From a virus, in the IMG/VR virus record IMGVR_UViG_3300017971_000159, positions 1 through 36,290 of that record: a stretch of 36,290 bases of DNA, one strand, 5' to 3'. The translations under genes were made by a program, and so were the position numbers. A model generated the notes under the pieces. It worked only from the letters and a program-made list of their open reading frames with translations, ran no database searches and had not been told where the DNA came from. Below are positions 29,192 to 35,158 of this stretch, in pieces. The first letter of the stretch is position 1, and each line of letters starts with the position of its first letter.

Positions 29192-29242
29192 CAAGGAGCT
29201 ATGCGGAAAGCATCAGCTTTACCGCATCAGCGGGAGTTAGAT
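29186..29242 (+). other. attC-like site 6
   Basis: R'' TCATAAC (29186-29192), R' GTTAGAT (29236-29242). GCT-ATGCGG pairs with CCGCAT-C-AGC, leaving one extrahelical C, and the tip is AAAGC-ATCA-GCTTT. R'' pairs with GTTATGA at 29016 and extends to nine matched bases. The arm sequence TAACAAGGAGCTATGCGG is shared with the site at 31278. This site closes the continuous array. Confidence 0.8.
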
Positions 29243-29244
29243 AT

Positions 29245-29295
29245 ATGCAAACAGCATTAATTATAGTCGGCTTTCTGCTAGTGCTTATCCTATGA
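29245..29295 (+). CDS. Tiny single-TM peptide
   Basis: MQTALIIVGFLLVLIL (16 aa) begins 2 nt after attC 6. It is entirely hydrophobic and its TGA overlaps the next ATG (ATGA). The GGGAG in attC 6 would be its ribosome binding site. It may act as a coupling leader. Confidence 0.4.
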   Translation: MQTALIIVGFLLVLIL

Positions 29296-29462
29296 GTGAT
29301 AGAGAGCACATGCTTAACTGTTTGGCTAGGTGGGTATTGTCGCACTTTAAGACGGCGCAAGGGCGTAGGGATAGCCTTATGCGTATGGAGAAGAAGCACG
29401 GCAAGGCTTTTGTTGATGATTTAAGAATGCGGATGACTAGAGAGTGGGAGAAGAAAAAATGA
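29292..29462 (+). CDS. Small basic helical protein
   Basis: The 56-aa MSDREHMLNCLARWVLSHFKTAQGRRDSLMRMEKKHGKAFVDDLRMRMTREWEKKK is a charged helical protein of the type often found beside phage methylases and Nin-region genes. Both ends overlap neighbours by ATGA, forming a tight operon with the methyltransferase. Confidence 0.6.
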   Translation: MSDREHMLNCLARWVLSHFKTAQGRRDSLMRMEKKHGKAFVDDLRMRMTREWEKKK

Positions 29463-30133
29463 TTAAGTTAATGCAGGGTGATTGTCTGGAGCGTATGAAG
29501 GAGATACCCGATGGGTCTGTTGATTTGATTTTGACCGACCCGCCTTACGGAATGAATTATCAGTCCGCCAGGCGGACTGATAAGGATAAGTGGAAGCCAA
29601 AGATAGCGAATGATAAATCGCCTTTTATTTGGTGGATCAATGAGGCTATGAGGGTTGTTAAGGATGGAGGGTGTGTTGTTTCTTTTTGTAGATTCGATAG
29701 TTGGTCTGCATTTGAGTATGCATTTAAGATGGCCGGATTCTGCGTGAAGGCCGAGATCGTTTGGGATAAAATGACTCATGGAACAGGGGATTTGCGCGGA
29801 TGCCCAGGGTTCAGGCATGAGATCGCCATTTTCGCCACCAAAGGAAGATTTGCATTTGGTAATGGCAGGCCGCAATCACTGATTTCAATACCAAGAATAA
29901 GCCCATCAAAACTAATGCACCCAAACGAAAAGCCCGTCGAGCTTATGGATTGGCTGATTAGGTACTATGCACCATCGGAAGGAGTGGTGCTCGATCCATT
30001 TACCGGAGTTTCCCCTGTGGGGGTTGCAGCGGTCAGAAATAATCGCAAATTCATAGGGATAGAGCTTGATCTCGATTACTTCAATATTGCGTTGAACCGA
30101 GTAGAGGAAGAGAAGGGGTTGAATCATGAGTGA
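29459..30133 (+). CDS. N6_N4 DNA methyltransferase (DPPY type)
   Basis: The 224-aa ATG at 29459 overlaps the upstream stop. LILTDPPYGMNYQ (24-36) is the catalytic motif IV, and the late VVLDPFTGVSPVGVAAVRNNRKFIGIEL (about 178-205) is the SAM-binding motif I, with the usual G-S-G-T replaced by G-V-S-P. The order catalytic-first, SAM-last is that of the beta class. This is the second adenine/N4-cytosine methylase in the genome; it is not flanked by matching boxes. Confidence 0.85.
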   Translation: MIKLMQGDCLERMKEIPDGSVDLILTDPPYGMNYQSARRTDKDKWKPKIANDKSPFIWWINEAMRVVKDGGCVVSFCRFDSWSAFEYAFKMAGFCVKAEIVWDKMTHGTGDLRGCPGFRHEIAIFATKGRFAFGNGRPQSLISIPRISPSKLMHPNEKPVELMDWLIRYYAPSEGVVLDPFTGVSPVGVAAVRNNRKFIGIELDLDYFNIALNRVEEEKGLNHE

Positions 30134-30329
30134 TGAAGCAGGCATTGCCAACGACTACGCAGAAGAAGAGCGGTCGCTGGCAATTAGAAATATAAGGTCG
30201 AGTATTGGCAGTGGGTTGTCACATTGCACAAAGTGCGACGAGCCTATCTCGGAGCTGCGCCAGGATATAGGGGCGACGCTTTGCGTATACCATACCGAGG
30301 AAAAGGAGCGGCAAGATCGTGGCTATTGA
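30126..30329 (+). CDS. DksA/TraR-type zinc-finger protein
   Basis: The 67-aa protein has HCTKCDEPISELRQDIGATLCVYH (about 33-56), the C4-like zinc finger of phage DksA/TraR homologues. An acidic helical N-terminus precedes it. Such proteins bind the RNA polymerase secondary channel to alter promoter choice. It overlaps the methylase gene. Confidence 0.75.
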   Translation: MSDEAGIANDYAEEERSLAIRNIRSSIGSGLSHCTKCDEPISELRQDIGATLCVYHTEEKERQDRGY

Positions 30330-30594
30330 TTTCTTGCTAGGTCTGCCATGTGCTGTTATAGTTACAATATTACTAATCAGGGAGGGCAGGAAAATGACCA
30401 CATGCGAAGACTGCGCAATCATGCGCGATGTAGAGTTCCAGAAAGAGGAATGTGAGGCGCTACATGCTCGAAACATGGAGCTTGAGAATAAGGTGATGCA
30501 CCTAGAGGCAACATTGCAGGCAATGCGAATTGCTGCCAGTGGGTGCGACGGCGTTTGTGATGGTTGTGACGATAAGCCCTGTTTGGGCGTTTAA
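30319..30594 (+). CDS. Coiled-coil protein, possibly with an N-terminal TM helix
   Basis: This reading is 91 aa from GTG 30319 (hydrophobic FLLGLPCAVIVTILLI) or 66 aa from ATG 30394, which has the stronger GGGAGGGCAGG. The core MRDVEFQKEECEALHARNMELENKVMHLEATLQAMRIAAS is coiled coil, and the tail SGCDGVCDGCDDKPC is a Cys cluster. A GTTATAG box at 30355 could be a cassette boundary upstream of the shorter start. Confidence 0.5.
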   Translation: MAIDFLLGLPCAVIVTILLIREGRKMTTCEDCAIMRDVEFQKEECEALHARNMELENKVMHLEATLQAMRIAASGCDGVCDGCDDKPCLGV

Positions 30595-30613
30595 TAATTA
30601 ATGGGGTGATGTA

Positions 30614-30862
30614 ATGAATTTATACCAATGCCAAGAAAAAGCAAAAGACATGGGATTTGATAAGGCTAAATTTTTTGCAATGTTTCCCGCTGGGCCTATC
30701 GAGTGTCAATGGCTGGATGCGTATATGGGACTTTTAAAGGTTGACGCAGAAGGGATGCGTGATGGTTTTGTGATGACGAAGCAGATAGATGAAATGTTCC
30801 CCGGCCTTAAATGCTCCGATTTATGGGTAGAGGGTGAGGCCGTAGAACTTATGAGGAAATAA
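30614..30862 (+). CDS. Hypothetical protein
   Basis: The 82-aa MNLYQCQEKAKDMGFDKAKFFAMFPAGPIECQWLDAYMGLLKVDAEGMRDGFVMTKQIDEMFPGLKCSDLWVEGEAVELMRK is a mixed alpha/beta soluble protein. It is 1 nt from the next gene, so they are co-transcribed. No family recognised. Confidence 0.55.
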   Translation: MNLYQCQEKAKDMGFDKAKFFAMFPAGPIECQWLDAYMGLLKVDAEGMRDGFVMTKQIDEMFPGLKCSDLWVEGEAVELMRK

Positions 30863-30863
30863 A

Positions 30864-31283
30864 ATGAAACAGATATTTTTAGAAGATTTAAAGGACATGA
30901 CAGAAGTTGAGATTAAAGCGCATATTGCCGGAGAGTATGGCGGCGATAAAAGTGGTTTTGATTACGGTGAGCCTGATGCAAATGATGTGGCGAACGTAGC
31001 GAAGACTTTAGAAGAGTATGACGTTCTAGTAGCTTACGAATCTGTAGGTAGCTGTGGTTGCGACTCTTCTTCATATTTCCTGCTACAGCACAAAGAGACT
31101 GGCGTGTACCAAGAGTTCAGTGGCTCGCATTGCTCATGCTATGGATTTGAGGGGCAATTTGATTTACAGGAAGCGCCCATTGAATACTTAAAGAGCGATA
31201 AGTTTAACTTTTGCTGCGGCGGCTATGACGATAACGAAACAGAAAACCAACAGGCCGTGAAGGCGTTTGTTAGTGCGTTATAA
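30864..31283 (+). CDS. Hypothetical cysteine-rich phage protein
   Basis: The 139-aa GSCGCDSSSYFLLQHKETGVYQEFSGSHCSCYGFEGQFDLQEAPIEYLKSDKFNFCCGGYDDNE carries CGC, CSC and CC clusters and a GSHCSCYGFEGQ motif widespread in phage accessory genes of unknown role. The stop TAA is inside the R''-like TTATAAC of attC 7, like a cassette gene. Confidence 0.6.
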   Translation: MKQIFLEDLKDMTEVEIKAHIAGEYGGDKSGFDYGEPDANDVANVAKTLEEYDVLVAYESVGSCGCDSSSYFLLQHKETGVYQEFSGSHCSCYGFEGQFDLQEAPIEYLKSDKFNFCCGGYDDNETENQQAVKAFVSAL

Positions 31284-31319
31284 CAAGGAGCTATGCGGAG
31301 CATCAGCGGAATGTTAGGG
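31278..31319 (+). other. attC-like site 7, solitary and short
   Basis: R'' TTATAAC (31278-31284), R' GTTAGGG (31313-31319). The fold GCT-ATGC-GGA-GCAT-C-AGC mirrors attC 6 with a shorter tip and the same extrahelical C. The cassette opener expected (GTTATAA) is not seen nearby; GTTATAG at 30355 is closest. Confidence 0.6.
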
Positions 31320-31334
31320 ATTTAGGAGGTTGTG

Positions 31335-31694
31335 ATGAAAAAGCTGATAGTAGATTTAACCAAAAAAGAGCTGAACCACTGTGTCGCTAAGGCGCAGGGG
31401 TGGGAACTGGTTGAAGGTTGCTGGAGAGATTCTACCGGTACTCACCTAAATCAATATTGCTCCTTAACAAAAGGTAATACCTATCGCCCAACCACCAACC
31501 CCGCACAGTGGGCTGAGTTAATTGAGAAGTTCGATATGTATCTCAATAAAGGGAAGCCTTACTGGTGGGCAAAAGTTGGTGGAGCGTATTCTGGTTTTAG
31601 ACATATTCAAGGTAAAACCCCATCAATCGCAATCTGCCGCGCTGTAGTGGCATCGGTTTATGGGGAGTATGTGGAGGTGAGTGATGAATCATGA
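31335..31694 (+). CDS. NinX-like (DUF2591) accessory protein
   Basis: The 119-aa protein has AGGAGG before its ATG. YRPTTNPAQWAELIEKFDMYLNKGKPYWWAKVGGAYSGFRHIQGKTPSIAICRAVVASVYGEYVEV is the DUF2591/NinX pattern (NPAQW, AICRAVVAxxYG). These are phage Nin-region proteins of unknown function. It overlaps the next gene by 11 nt. Confidence 0.7.
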   Translation: MKKLIVDLTKKELNHCVAKAQGWELVEGCWRDSTGTHLNQYCSLTKGNTYRPTTNPAQWAELIEKFDMYLNKGKPYWWAKVGGAYSGFRHIQGKTPSIAICRAVVASVYGEYVEVSDES

Positions 31695-32097
31695 AGAAGA
31701 GTTGAAGATTTGTGATGAGGCTTCCCAAGGAGATTGGGAGCTTTTGTTTGAGGAAAGAGAAGATAAGCTCTATACATTACGGAGAGTACAAGATAAAAAG
31801 AGTAAACGAGCAATCATTCTGACATCCGCTACAGATTGTGATGATGATTACAAATTTATCGCCCACTTCAACCCCAAGCGTGTCCGTGAGTTGCTTGAGG
31901 CAGAGCAAAAGGCAGAGCGCCTGTCGTCGCGAGGATTTGAGGCGCTTCACTTCGAGAATAAAGAGTTGCGACATGAGCGGGATGAGCTGAAAGAGGCTTT
32001 AAAAAATTTACTCCGCGCAGATGAGATGCCTCCGAGTGATATGCAGGGTGAGATGGCCGTAAAGGCGGTGGCTAAAGCAAGGGAGTTATTGAAATGA
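31684..32097 (+). CDS. Ea22-like accessory protein
   Basis: The 137-aa KFIAHFNPKRVRELLEAEQKAERLSSRGFEALHFENKELRHERDELKEALKNLL matches the Ea22/ead-like phage family, where a short domain is followed by a coiled coil. GGAGGTGAG precedes the ATG at 31684. The role in phage is unclear; the stop overlaps the next ATG. Confidence 0.65.
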   Translation: MNHEEELKICDEASQGDWELLFEEREDKLYTLRRVQDKKSKRAIILTSATDCDDDYKFIAHFNPKRVRELLEAEQKAERLSSRGFEALHFENKELRHERDELKEALKNLLRADEMPPSDMQGEMAVKAVAKARELLK

Positions 32098-32246
32098 GTG
32101 GTATGATGGATAATACAACAACTGACGATTATCGAAAGGCTATTAGTGGAAATGGCCCGCAAATACAAAGGAGAAGAAAAATGATCCTCCCCTGCATCTA
32201 TGAGCCAGTGGTGGCTCCGGTTATTACCTGTTTGGGGTGTTTGTGA
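32094..32246 (+). CDS. Short coupled ORF
   Basis: The 50-aa protein overlaps genes on both sides (ATGA upstream, GTGA downstream). An internal ATG at 32181 with AAGGAGAAG is also possible and would give only 21 aa (MILPCIYEPVVAPVITCLGCL, hydrophobic). It may exist mainly to couple translation into the DUF1064 gene. Confidence 0.4.
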   Translation: MSGMMDNTTTDDYRKAISGNGPQIQRRRKMILPCIYEPVVAPVITCLGCL

Positions 32247-32545
32247 TTCGCCACAAGTACAAGGCAAAGCCGACAGAAGTTGATGGGATTAGGTTCCCAT
32301 CGAAGAAAGAGGCTCGTTACTATGTTGAGCTGAAATTGCGCGTGGCATCTGGCGAGGTGCTGTTTTTCCTTCGTCAAACGCCGCTGCACCTTCCAGGCAA
32401 TACAAAATACGTTGTCGATTTCCAGGAGTTCCACGCAGATGGCACGGTTCACTTTGTCGATGTAAAGGGTATGGAAACGGCAACATTCAAACTAAAGAAA
32501 AAGCAGGTAGAGGCCATCTACCCGATAGAGATAGAGGTTGTGTAG
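32243..32545 (+). CDS. DUF1064 family putative nuclease
   Basis: The 100-aa GTG at 32243 overlaps the upstream TGA (GTGA). VDGIRFPSKKEARYYVELKLRVASGEVLFFLRQTPLHLPGNTKYVVDFQEFHADGTVHFVDVKG has the E...D...D-V-K layout (residues about 21-78) of small PD-(D/E)XK-like phage nucleases in DUF1064. It may process recombination or replication intermediates. Confidence 0.72.
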   Translation: MIRHKYKAKPTEVDGIRFPSKKEARYYVELKLRVASGEVLFFLRQTPLHLPGNTKYVVDFQEFHADGTVHFVDVKGMETATFKLKKKQVEAIYPIEIEVV

Positions 32546-32546
32546 C

Positions 32547-32747
32547 ATGAAATAGAGAATAGTAAGATTTGGCGATGAACGGGACTACTGCTTTAACTGT
32601 GAGCGCCCTGTAGAGCGATGCGGCGAAGCTTCAACTACCTGCACATATACTGAGGCGACAATACATGACAAGAATCGCCGCACTATTACAGACCCGATAC
32701 AAAGGACATGCGGCGTGGTCGAGTTGATTCGGTTGCAGCATAGTTGA
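32547..32747 (+). pseudogene. Small Cys-rich ORF interrupted by an early amber codon
   Basis: ATG-AAA-TAG (32547-32555) is followed in frame by 63 sense codons, RIVRFGDERDYCFNCERPVERCGEASTTCTYTEATIHDKNRRTITDPIQRTCGVVELIRLQHS, ending at TGA 32745. CFNC and later Cys look like a zinc finger. No other start codon is well placed. Either the gene is broken, starts at a non-ATG codon, or TAG is read through. Confidence 0.5.
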
Positions 32748-32756
32748 AAATAATTA

Positions 32757-32784
32757 TTGCACTTTGTTATTCTTTTGATATAAT
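32757..32784 (+). promoter_or_regulatory. Sigma70 promoter with extended -10
   Basis: TTGCAC (32757-32762), 16 bp, TATAAT (32779-32784) preceded by TGA (TGn). Strong consensus. It drives the string of small genes from 32819. Confidence 0.78.
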
Positions 32785-32818
32785 AGCTACAACATCAACG
32801 AAAACAGAGGGCAAGAAA

Positions 32819-32986
32819 ATGAAAAACATTCAAATCATGAACCAAGCAGACAAAATCATGGCCGAGTGGGTAGCTGCTGGAGAAAATGGTTTTTTCCTCG
32901 ACTTCTACACCAGCAAGACAGACCACCAGCTTGGCGATAAGGAGTACTCATTGGTTTACGACATGCTGATGGATGGCCTTCTGTAA
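32819..32986 (+). CDS. Hypothetical small protein
   Basis: The 55-aa MKNIQIMNQADKIMAEWVAAGENGFFLDFYTSKTDHQLGDKEYSLVYDMLMDGLL follows AGAGGGCAAG. It is acidic and helical, the first gene behind the strong promoter. No family recognised. Confidence 0.58.
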   Translation: MKNIQIMNQADKIMAEWVAAGENGFFLDFYTSKTDHQLGDKEYSLVYDMLMDGLL

Positions 32987-33132
32987 TGTGGGCCGTAAGG
33001 ATTAAAGGCAAGCACTCGACGCTGATTGTCGAGTATGAGTCTTTCGATGCTGCGTGCGCTGGCGCAGAGCGGGCGCGCATGAAGATAGCTTTTGCAATGT
33101 CACATATTGAGGTGGTTGAAAATGGAAGATGA
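32986..33132 (+). CDS. Hypothetical small protein
   Basis: The 48-aa MWAVRIKGKHSTLIVEYESFDAACAGAERARMKIAFAMSHIEVVENGR has a beta-hairpin then helix. It shares bases with the upstream stop (TAATG) and overlaps the next gene, so it is translationally coupled on both sides. Confidence 0.5.
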   Translation: MWAVRIKGKHSTLIVEYESFDAACAGAERARMKIAFAMSHIEVVENGR

Positions 33133-33340
33133 AGAAACAAAGCTTGGTGATATTTTGTGGTGTTCTGGTGGGTTACACGAAGCGCCGAATAGCATTAAAT
33201 TCTACGAAAGGCACTATGAGCTAATAATTGGCATAGGAAACGATCACTCGGCCAAGTTGATAATTGATGAAGGGTCGCTGCATGCGCTTTGTGAGCGGCA
33301 AGACATAAAAATAAAAGATGTGATGGCTGTAGAAAAATGA
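33122..33340 (+). CDS. Hypothetical protein
   Basis: The 72-aa protein starts at ATG 33122. EDEETKLGDILWCSGGLHEAPNSIKFYERHYELIIGIGNDHSAKLIIDEGSLHALCERQDIKIKDVMAVEK has an acidic start and beta-rich middle. It overlaps neighbours by ATGA and 11 nt. Unassigned. Confidence 0.5.
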   Translation: MEDEETKLGDILWCSGGLHEAPNSIKFYERHYELIIGIGNDHSAKLIIDEGSLHALCERQDIKIKDVMAVEK

Positions 33341-33612
33341 GGATCCCAAAATACAGGATAAAAGTGCTATATCATGGGCCTTATGTTAGATATGCGCCAC
33401 AAGTAAAGCGATGGTTTGGCTGGCGATGTATTTCAGAAAAAGGTGAGTCGATTGATGAGGTGTCGCAAGGCTCAATAGAAAAGTGCCGCCAATTAATAGA
33501 TAGGAATGCATCACTTCTAGTAAGGCAAAAGGATTATAACGAGCATATTATCTATATAGAGCCATGTATAACATGGCTAAATGGAGATATTGATGAATTT
33601 AACAAAAGATGA
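33337..33612 (+). CDS. Hypothetical protein
   Basis: The 91-aa basic protein MRIPKYRIKVLYHGPYVRYAPQVKRWFGWRCISEKGESIDEVSQGSIEKCRQLIDRNASLLVRQKDYNEHIIYIEP is mixed alpha/beta. It starts in an ATGA overlap and ends inside the next gene. Unassigned. Confidence 0.5.
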   Translation: MRIPKYRIKVLYHGPYVRYAPQVKRWFGWRCISEKGESIDEVSQGSIEKCRQLIDRNASLLVRQKDYNEHIIYIEPCITWLNGDIDEFNKR

Positions 33613-33784
33613 TGCCGAAATTGTGAGGCAATGGTTTGATGCGCTTGAGGACACAAGGCCTGATTACATCGAAACAAAAGATTATGCTTTAGCAAAGAGG
33701 CTGTACGAGTTTTTGGAAATGCGCGTTCCTGGGCCTGTAGATCGCGGGGCTGTTGATTATTCTGGATATAACGAACACATTTAA
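33593..33784 (+). CDS. Hypothetical protein
   Basis: The 63-aa protein begins at ATG 33593 with GGAGATATTG upstream; an in-frame ATG at 33581 is the alternative. MNLTKDDAEIVRQWFDALEDTRPDYIETKDYALAKRLYEFLEMRVPGPVDRGAVDYSGYNEHI is helical and acidic. Unassigned. Confidence 0.5.
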   Translation: MNLTKDDAEIVRQWFDALEDTRPDYIETKDYALAKRLYEFLEMRVPGPVDRGAVDYSGYNEHI

Positions 33785-33797
33785 TCGGAGGCGCACT

Positions 33798-34058
33798 ATG
33801 GCCAAAGAACTTGCAAATTTCTTTTATGACCAGTTAGCTGGGAAGTCTAATGGGCAAATGGCGGAGATTCCGAATAACCCTGTAATTTATTCATTGCTAG
33901 CTGCACACGGGGCGCTGGATAGCAGAAAGGAGTTTGCTCAATTCCTGTTTAATGTGGCCGATTTTCTAGGCGACGAGTACAGCAGCGGGATAGAAGATAC
34001 GGCAATAAGAAATGCGGCAGATGCCATAAGAGATGCGATTTTACACTGGGAGGATTGA
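33798..34058 (+). CDS. Hypothetical protein
   Basis: The 86-aa ATG at 33798 follows CGGAGGCG. MAKELANFFYDQLAGKSNGQMAEIPNNPVIYSLLAAHGALDSRKEFAQFLFNVADFLGDEYSSGIEDTAIRNAADAIRDAILHWED is a compact helical protein. Unassigned. Confidence 0.55.
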   Translation: MAKELANFFYDQLAGKSNGQMAEIPNNPVIYSLLAAHGALDSRKEFAQFLFNVADFLGDEYSSGIEDTAIRNAADAIRDAILHWED

Positions 34059-34059
34059 T

Positions 34060-34317
34060 GTGGAAAACCAAGCCCGCGACAAATTCGAGCAGGAGAGGGA
34101 AGAGCTGCGGCGTGAGTGTGCCGCCAGGAAGGTAGAGCGCGAGAATGAGCCTAAGCGCCGATATCGCCGCAGCAGCGGGCGCTGGGGTGATGATGCCATA
34201 GATCGGCTTGTGAGCGAGAATAAGCGGCTTAGGGCGGCTGTTAATGCCATTATGGCAAGCGAGCTTGTCAGTGACGAGGCGAAAGGGGTATTATTTCAGG
34301 GCATTAAGCCGGTATAG
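34060..34317 (+). CDS. Basic coiled-coil protein
   Basis: The 85-aa GTG at 34060 follows GGGAGGATTGAT. Arg/Glu-rich coiled coil: ENQARDKFEQEREELRRECAARKVERENEPKRRYRRSSGRWGDDAIDRLVSENKRLRAAVNAIM. Its stop codon (34315-34317) lies inside the 5' acceptor arm of the tRNA-Thr gene. Confidence 0.5.
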   Translation: MENQARDKFEQEREELRRECAARKVERENEPKRRYRRSSGRWGDDAIDRLVSENKRLRAAVNAIMASELVSDEAKGVLFQGIKPV

Positions 34318-34383
34318 CTCAGATGGTAGAGTGCTTCACTTGTAATGAAGATGTCGCGGGTTCGATGCCTGCTACCGGCTCCA
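34308..34383 (+). tRNA. tRNA-Thr (anticodon TGT), CCA encoded
   Basis: Acceptor GCCGGTA / TACCGGC, D arm GCTC...GAG, anticodon stem CTTCA/TGAAG with loop CTTGTAA (anticodon TGT), T arm with GGTTCGATGCC, encoded CCA at 34381-34383. It would read ACA codons. It overlaps the 3' end of the preceding gene. Confidence 0.93.
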
Positions 34384-34581
34384 AATCAGCCAGCAATGGC
34401 AGATGCTTGTCTGATGTCGCAAGCCTAAACAAGAGTCATCTAGCGGAACCGTGGGCGAAGTCGGTACTATACCAGCGCAAACCTTATGAGCGCGGCGGAT
34501 AAAGTGAAGGCGTGTTTTGGTGCAGATATGCACTGTGCGGCTACGGCGTCAAGGTAGCGCCGGAGTCGTAACCGGCACAAT
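34384..34581 (+). ncRNA. Structured spacer between tRNAs, with a tRNA-like element
   Basis: The 198 nt carries no ORF. Hairpins: GCCA-GCAA-TGGC (34389-34400), GCTTG/CAAGC inside AGAT/ATCT (34401-34441), GTGCA-GATA-TGCAC (34520-34533). Positions 34534-34579 form a tRNA-like fold without a T arm: acceptor-like TGTGC/GCACA, a D-like GGCG/CGCC arm with an AAGGTA loop, and an anticodon-like GCCGG/CCGGC arm with AGTCGTAA. It may be a decayed tRNA or a separate RNA processed from the tRNA transcript. Confidence 0.4.
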
Positions 34582-34659
34582 AGGCCTAAAGCTCATGTGG
34601 TATGAGCGCCCGACTCATAATCGGGAGGTACGCAGGTTCAAATCCTCGTAGGCCTACCA
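34582..34659 (+). tRNA. tRNA with CAT anticodon (Met, or Ile if modified), CCA encoded
   Basis: Acceptor AGGCCTA/TAGGCCT, D arm GCTC...GAGC, anticodon stem CCCGA/TCGGG with loop CTCATAA (anticodon CAT), CCA at 34657-34659. The T stem GCAGG against CCTCG pairs at only three of five positions, so the gene is somewhat degenerate. Confidence 0.8.
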
Positions 34660-34669
34660 ATTCTCGATA

Positions 34670-34698
34670 TTGAACATAATAAAAATCAAGCATATACT
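34670..34698 (+). promoter_or_regulatory. Sigma70 promoter for terS-terL
   Basis: TTGAAC (34670-34675), 17 bp, TATACT (34693-34698). It is 11 nt after the tRNA 3' end and 29 nt before the terS start, so it opens the packaging/virion transcript. Confidence 0.75.
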
Positions 34699-34726
34699 GT
34701 AAGTCCGTCCATACGAGATGAGAGAC

Positions 34727-35158
34727 ATGGCAGCAACAGCCGACGCCAACGCAGTAGGAAGACCTCCAAAGTATAAGACGCCAGAAGACATGCAGTCTGC
34801 TGTTGATGAGTACTTTGAGAACCTGCCGCCGTACACCGTAGTCGTTATGGGGGAGTCAAAGGAAGTGAGGATGCCAACCATAACAGGCCTGGCGCTTGCG
34901 CTCGGCTTCTCTAGCAGATCATCGCTTTATGAGTACGAAGGCAAGCCAGAGTTTACCGACACCATTAAAAAAGCCCGCATGCGAGTAGAGCATGATTACG
35001 AGATGCAGCTAAGGACATCTACCCAAGGGCAGGCTGGCACTATATTCGCCCTAAAAAACCTTGGTTGGAGAGATAAGCAAGAGCAGGAAATCAGCGGGGA
35101 GTTGGGAATTACTAAAATAGAGCGAACCATTGTCAGTCCTAAGTCTTCCGACTCCTGA
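34727..35158 (+). CDS. Terminase small subunit, P22 gp3-like role
   Basis: The 143-aa protein recognises the packaging start site and hands DNA to TerL. GRPPKYKTPEDMQSAVDEYFENLP...MPTITGLALALGFSSRSSLYEYEGKPEFTDTIKKARMRVEHDYEMQLR...GTIFALKNLGWRDKQ is the pattern of P22-type DNA-packaging proteins (GP3_package). Start 34727 is preferred over ATG 34718 on weak ribosome-site grounds. The tail overlaps the terL start by 29 nt. Confidence 0.8.
   Translation: MAATADANAVGRPPKYKTPEDMQSAVDEYFENLPPYTVVVMGESKEVRMPTITGLALALGFSSRSSLYEYEGKPEFTDTIKKARMRVEHDYEMQLRTSTQGQAGTIFALKNLGWRDKQEQEISGELGITKIERTIVSPKSSDS

Larger units (their letters stand above)
27432..29242 (+). mobile_element. Integron-like gene cassette array without integrase (CALIN-like)
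   Basis: Six tandem cassettes each hold one small gene and one attC-like site. Opening and closing boxes match as reverse complements in all six: GTTAGGG/CCCTAAC, GTTAGGT/ACCTAAC, GTTATCT/AGATAAC, GTTATGC/GCATAAC, GTTATGC/GCATAAC, GTTATGA/TCATAAC. Sizes between G^TT points are about 334, 323, 424, 270, 233 and 220 bp. All genes read the same way from the promoter at 27405. No integron integrase (IntI) is present in the genome. The family is known from bacterial chromosomes; its presence in a phage is the unusual part. Confidence 0.85.

Noticed and set aside
27432-31319. CRISPR array
   Set aside because: The repeats differ in length and sequence, have gene-sized spacers that encode proteins, and follow attC rules.
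26505-31320. Phage-encoded integrase for the cassettes
   Set aside because: No protein here or elsewhere in the window shows the tyrosine recombinase R-H-R-Y layout.
32744-32818. N-terminal extension of the 32819 gene from a TTG
   Set aside because: The extension would be translated over the promoter -10 and lacks a ribosome site; ATG 32819 has one.
34534-34579. A complete third tRNA gene
   Set aside because: The T arm is missing and the anticodon loop would have eight bases; I keep it only as a tRNA-like element.
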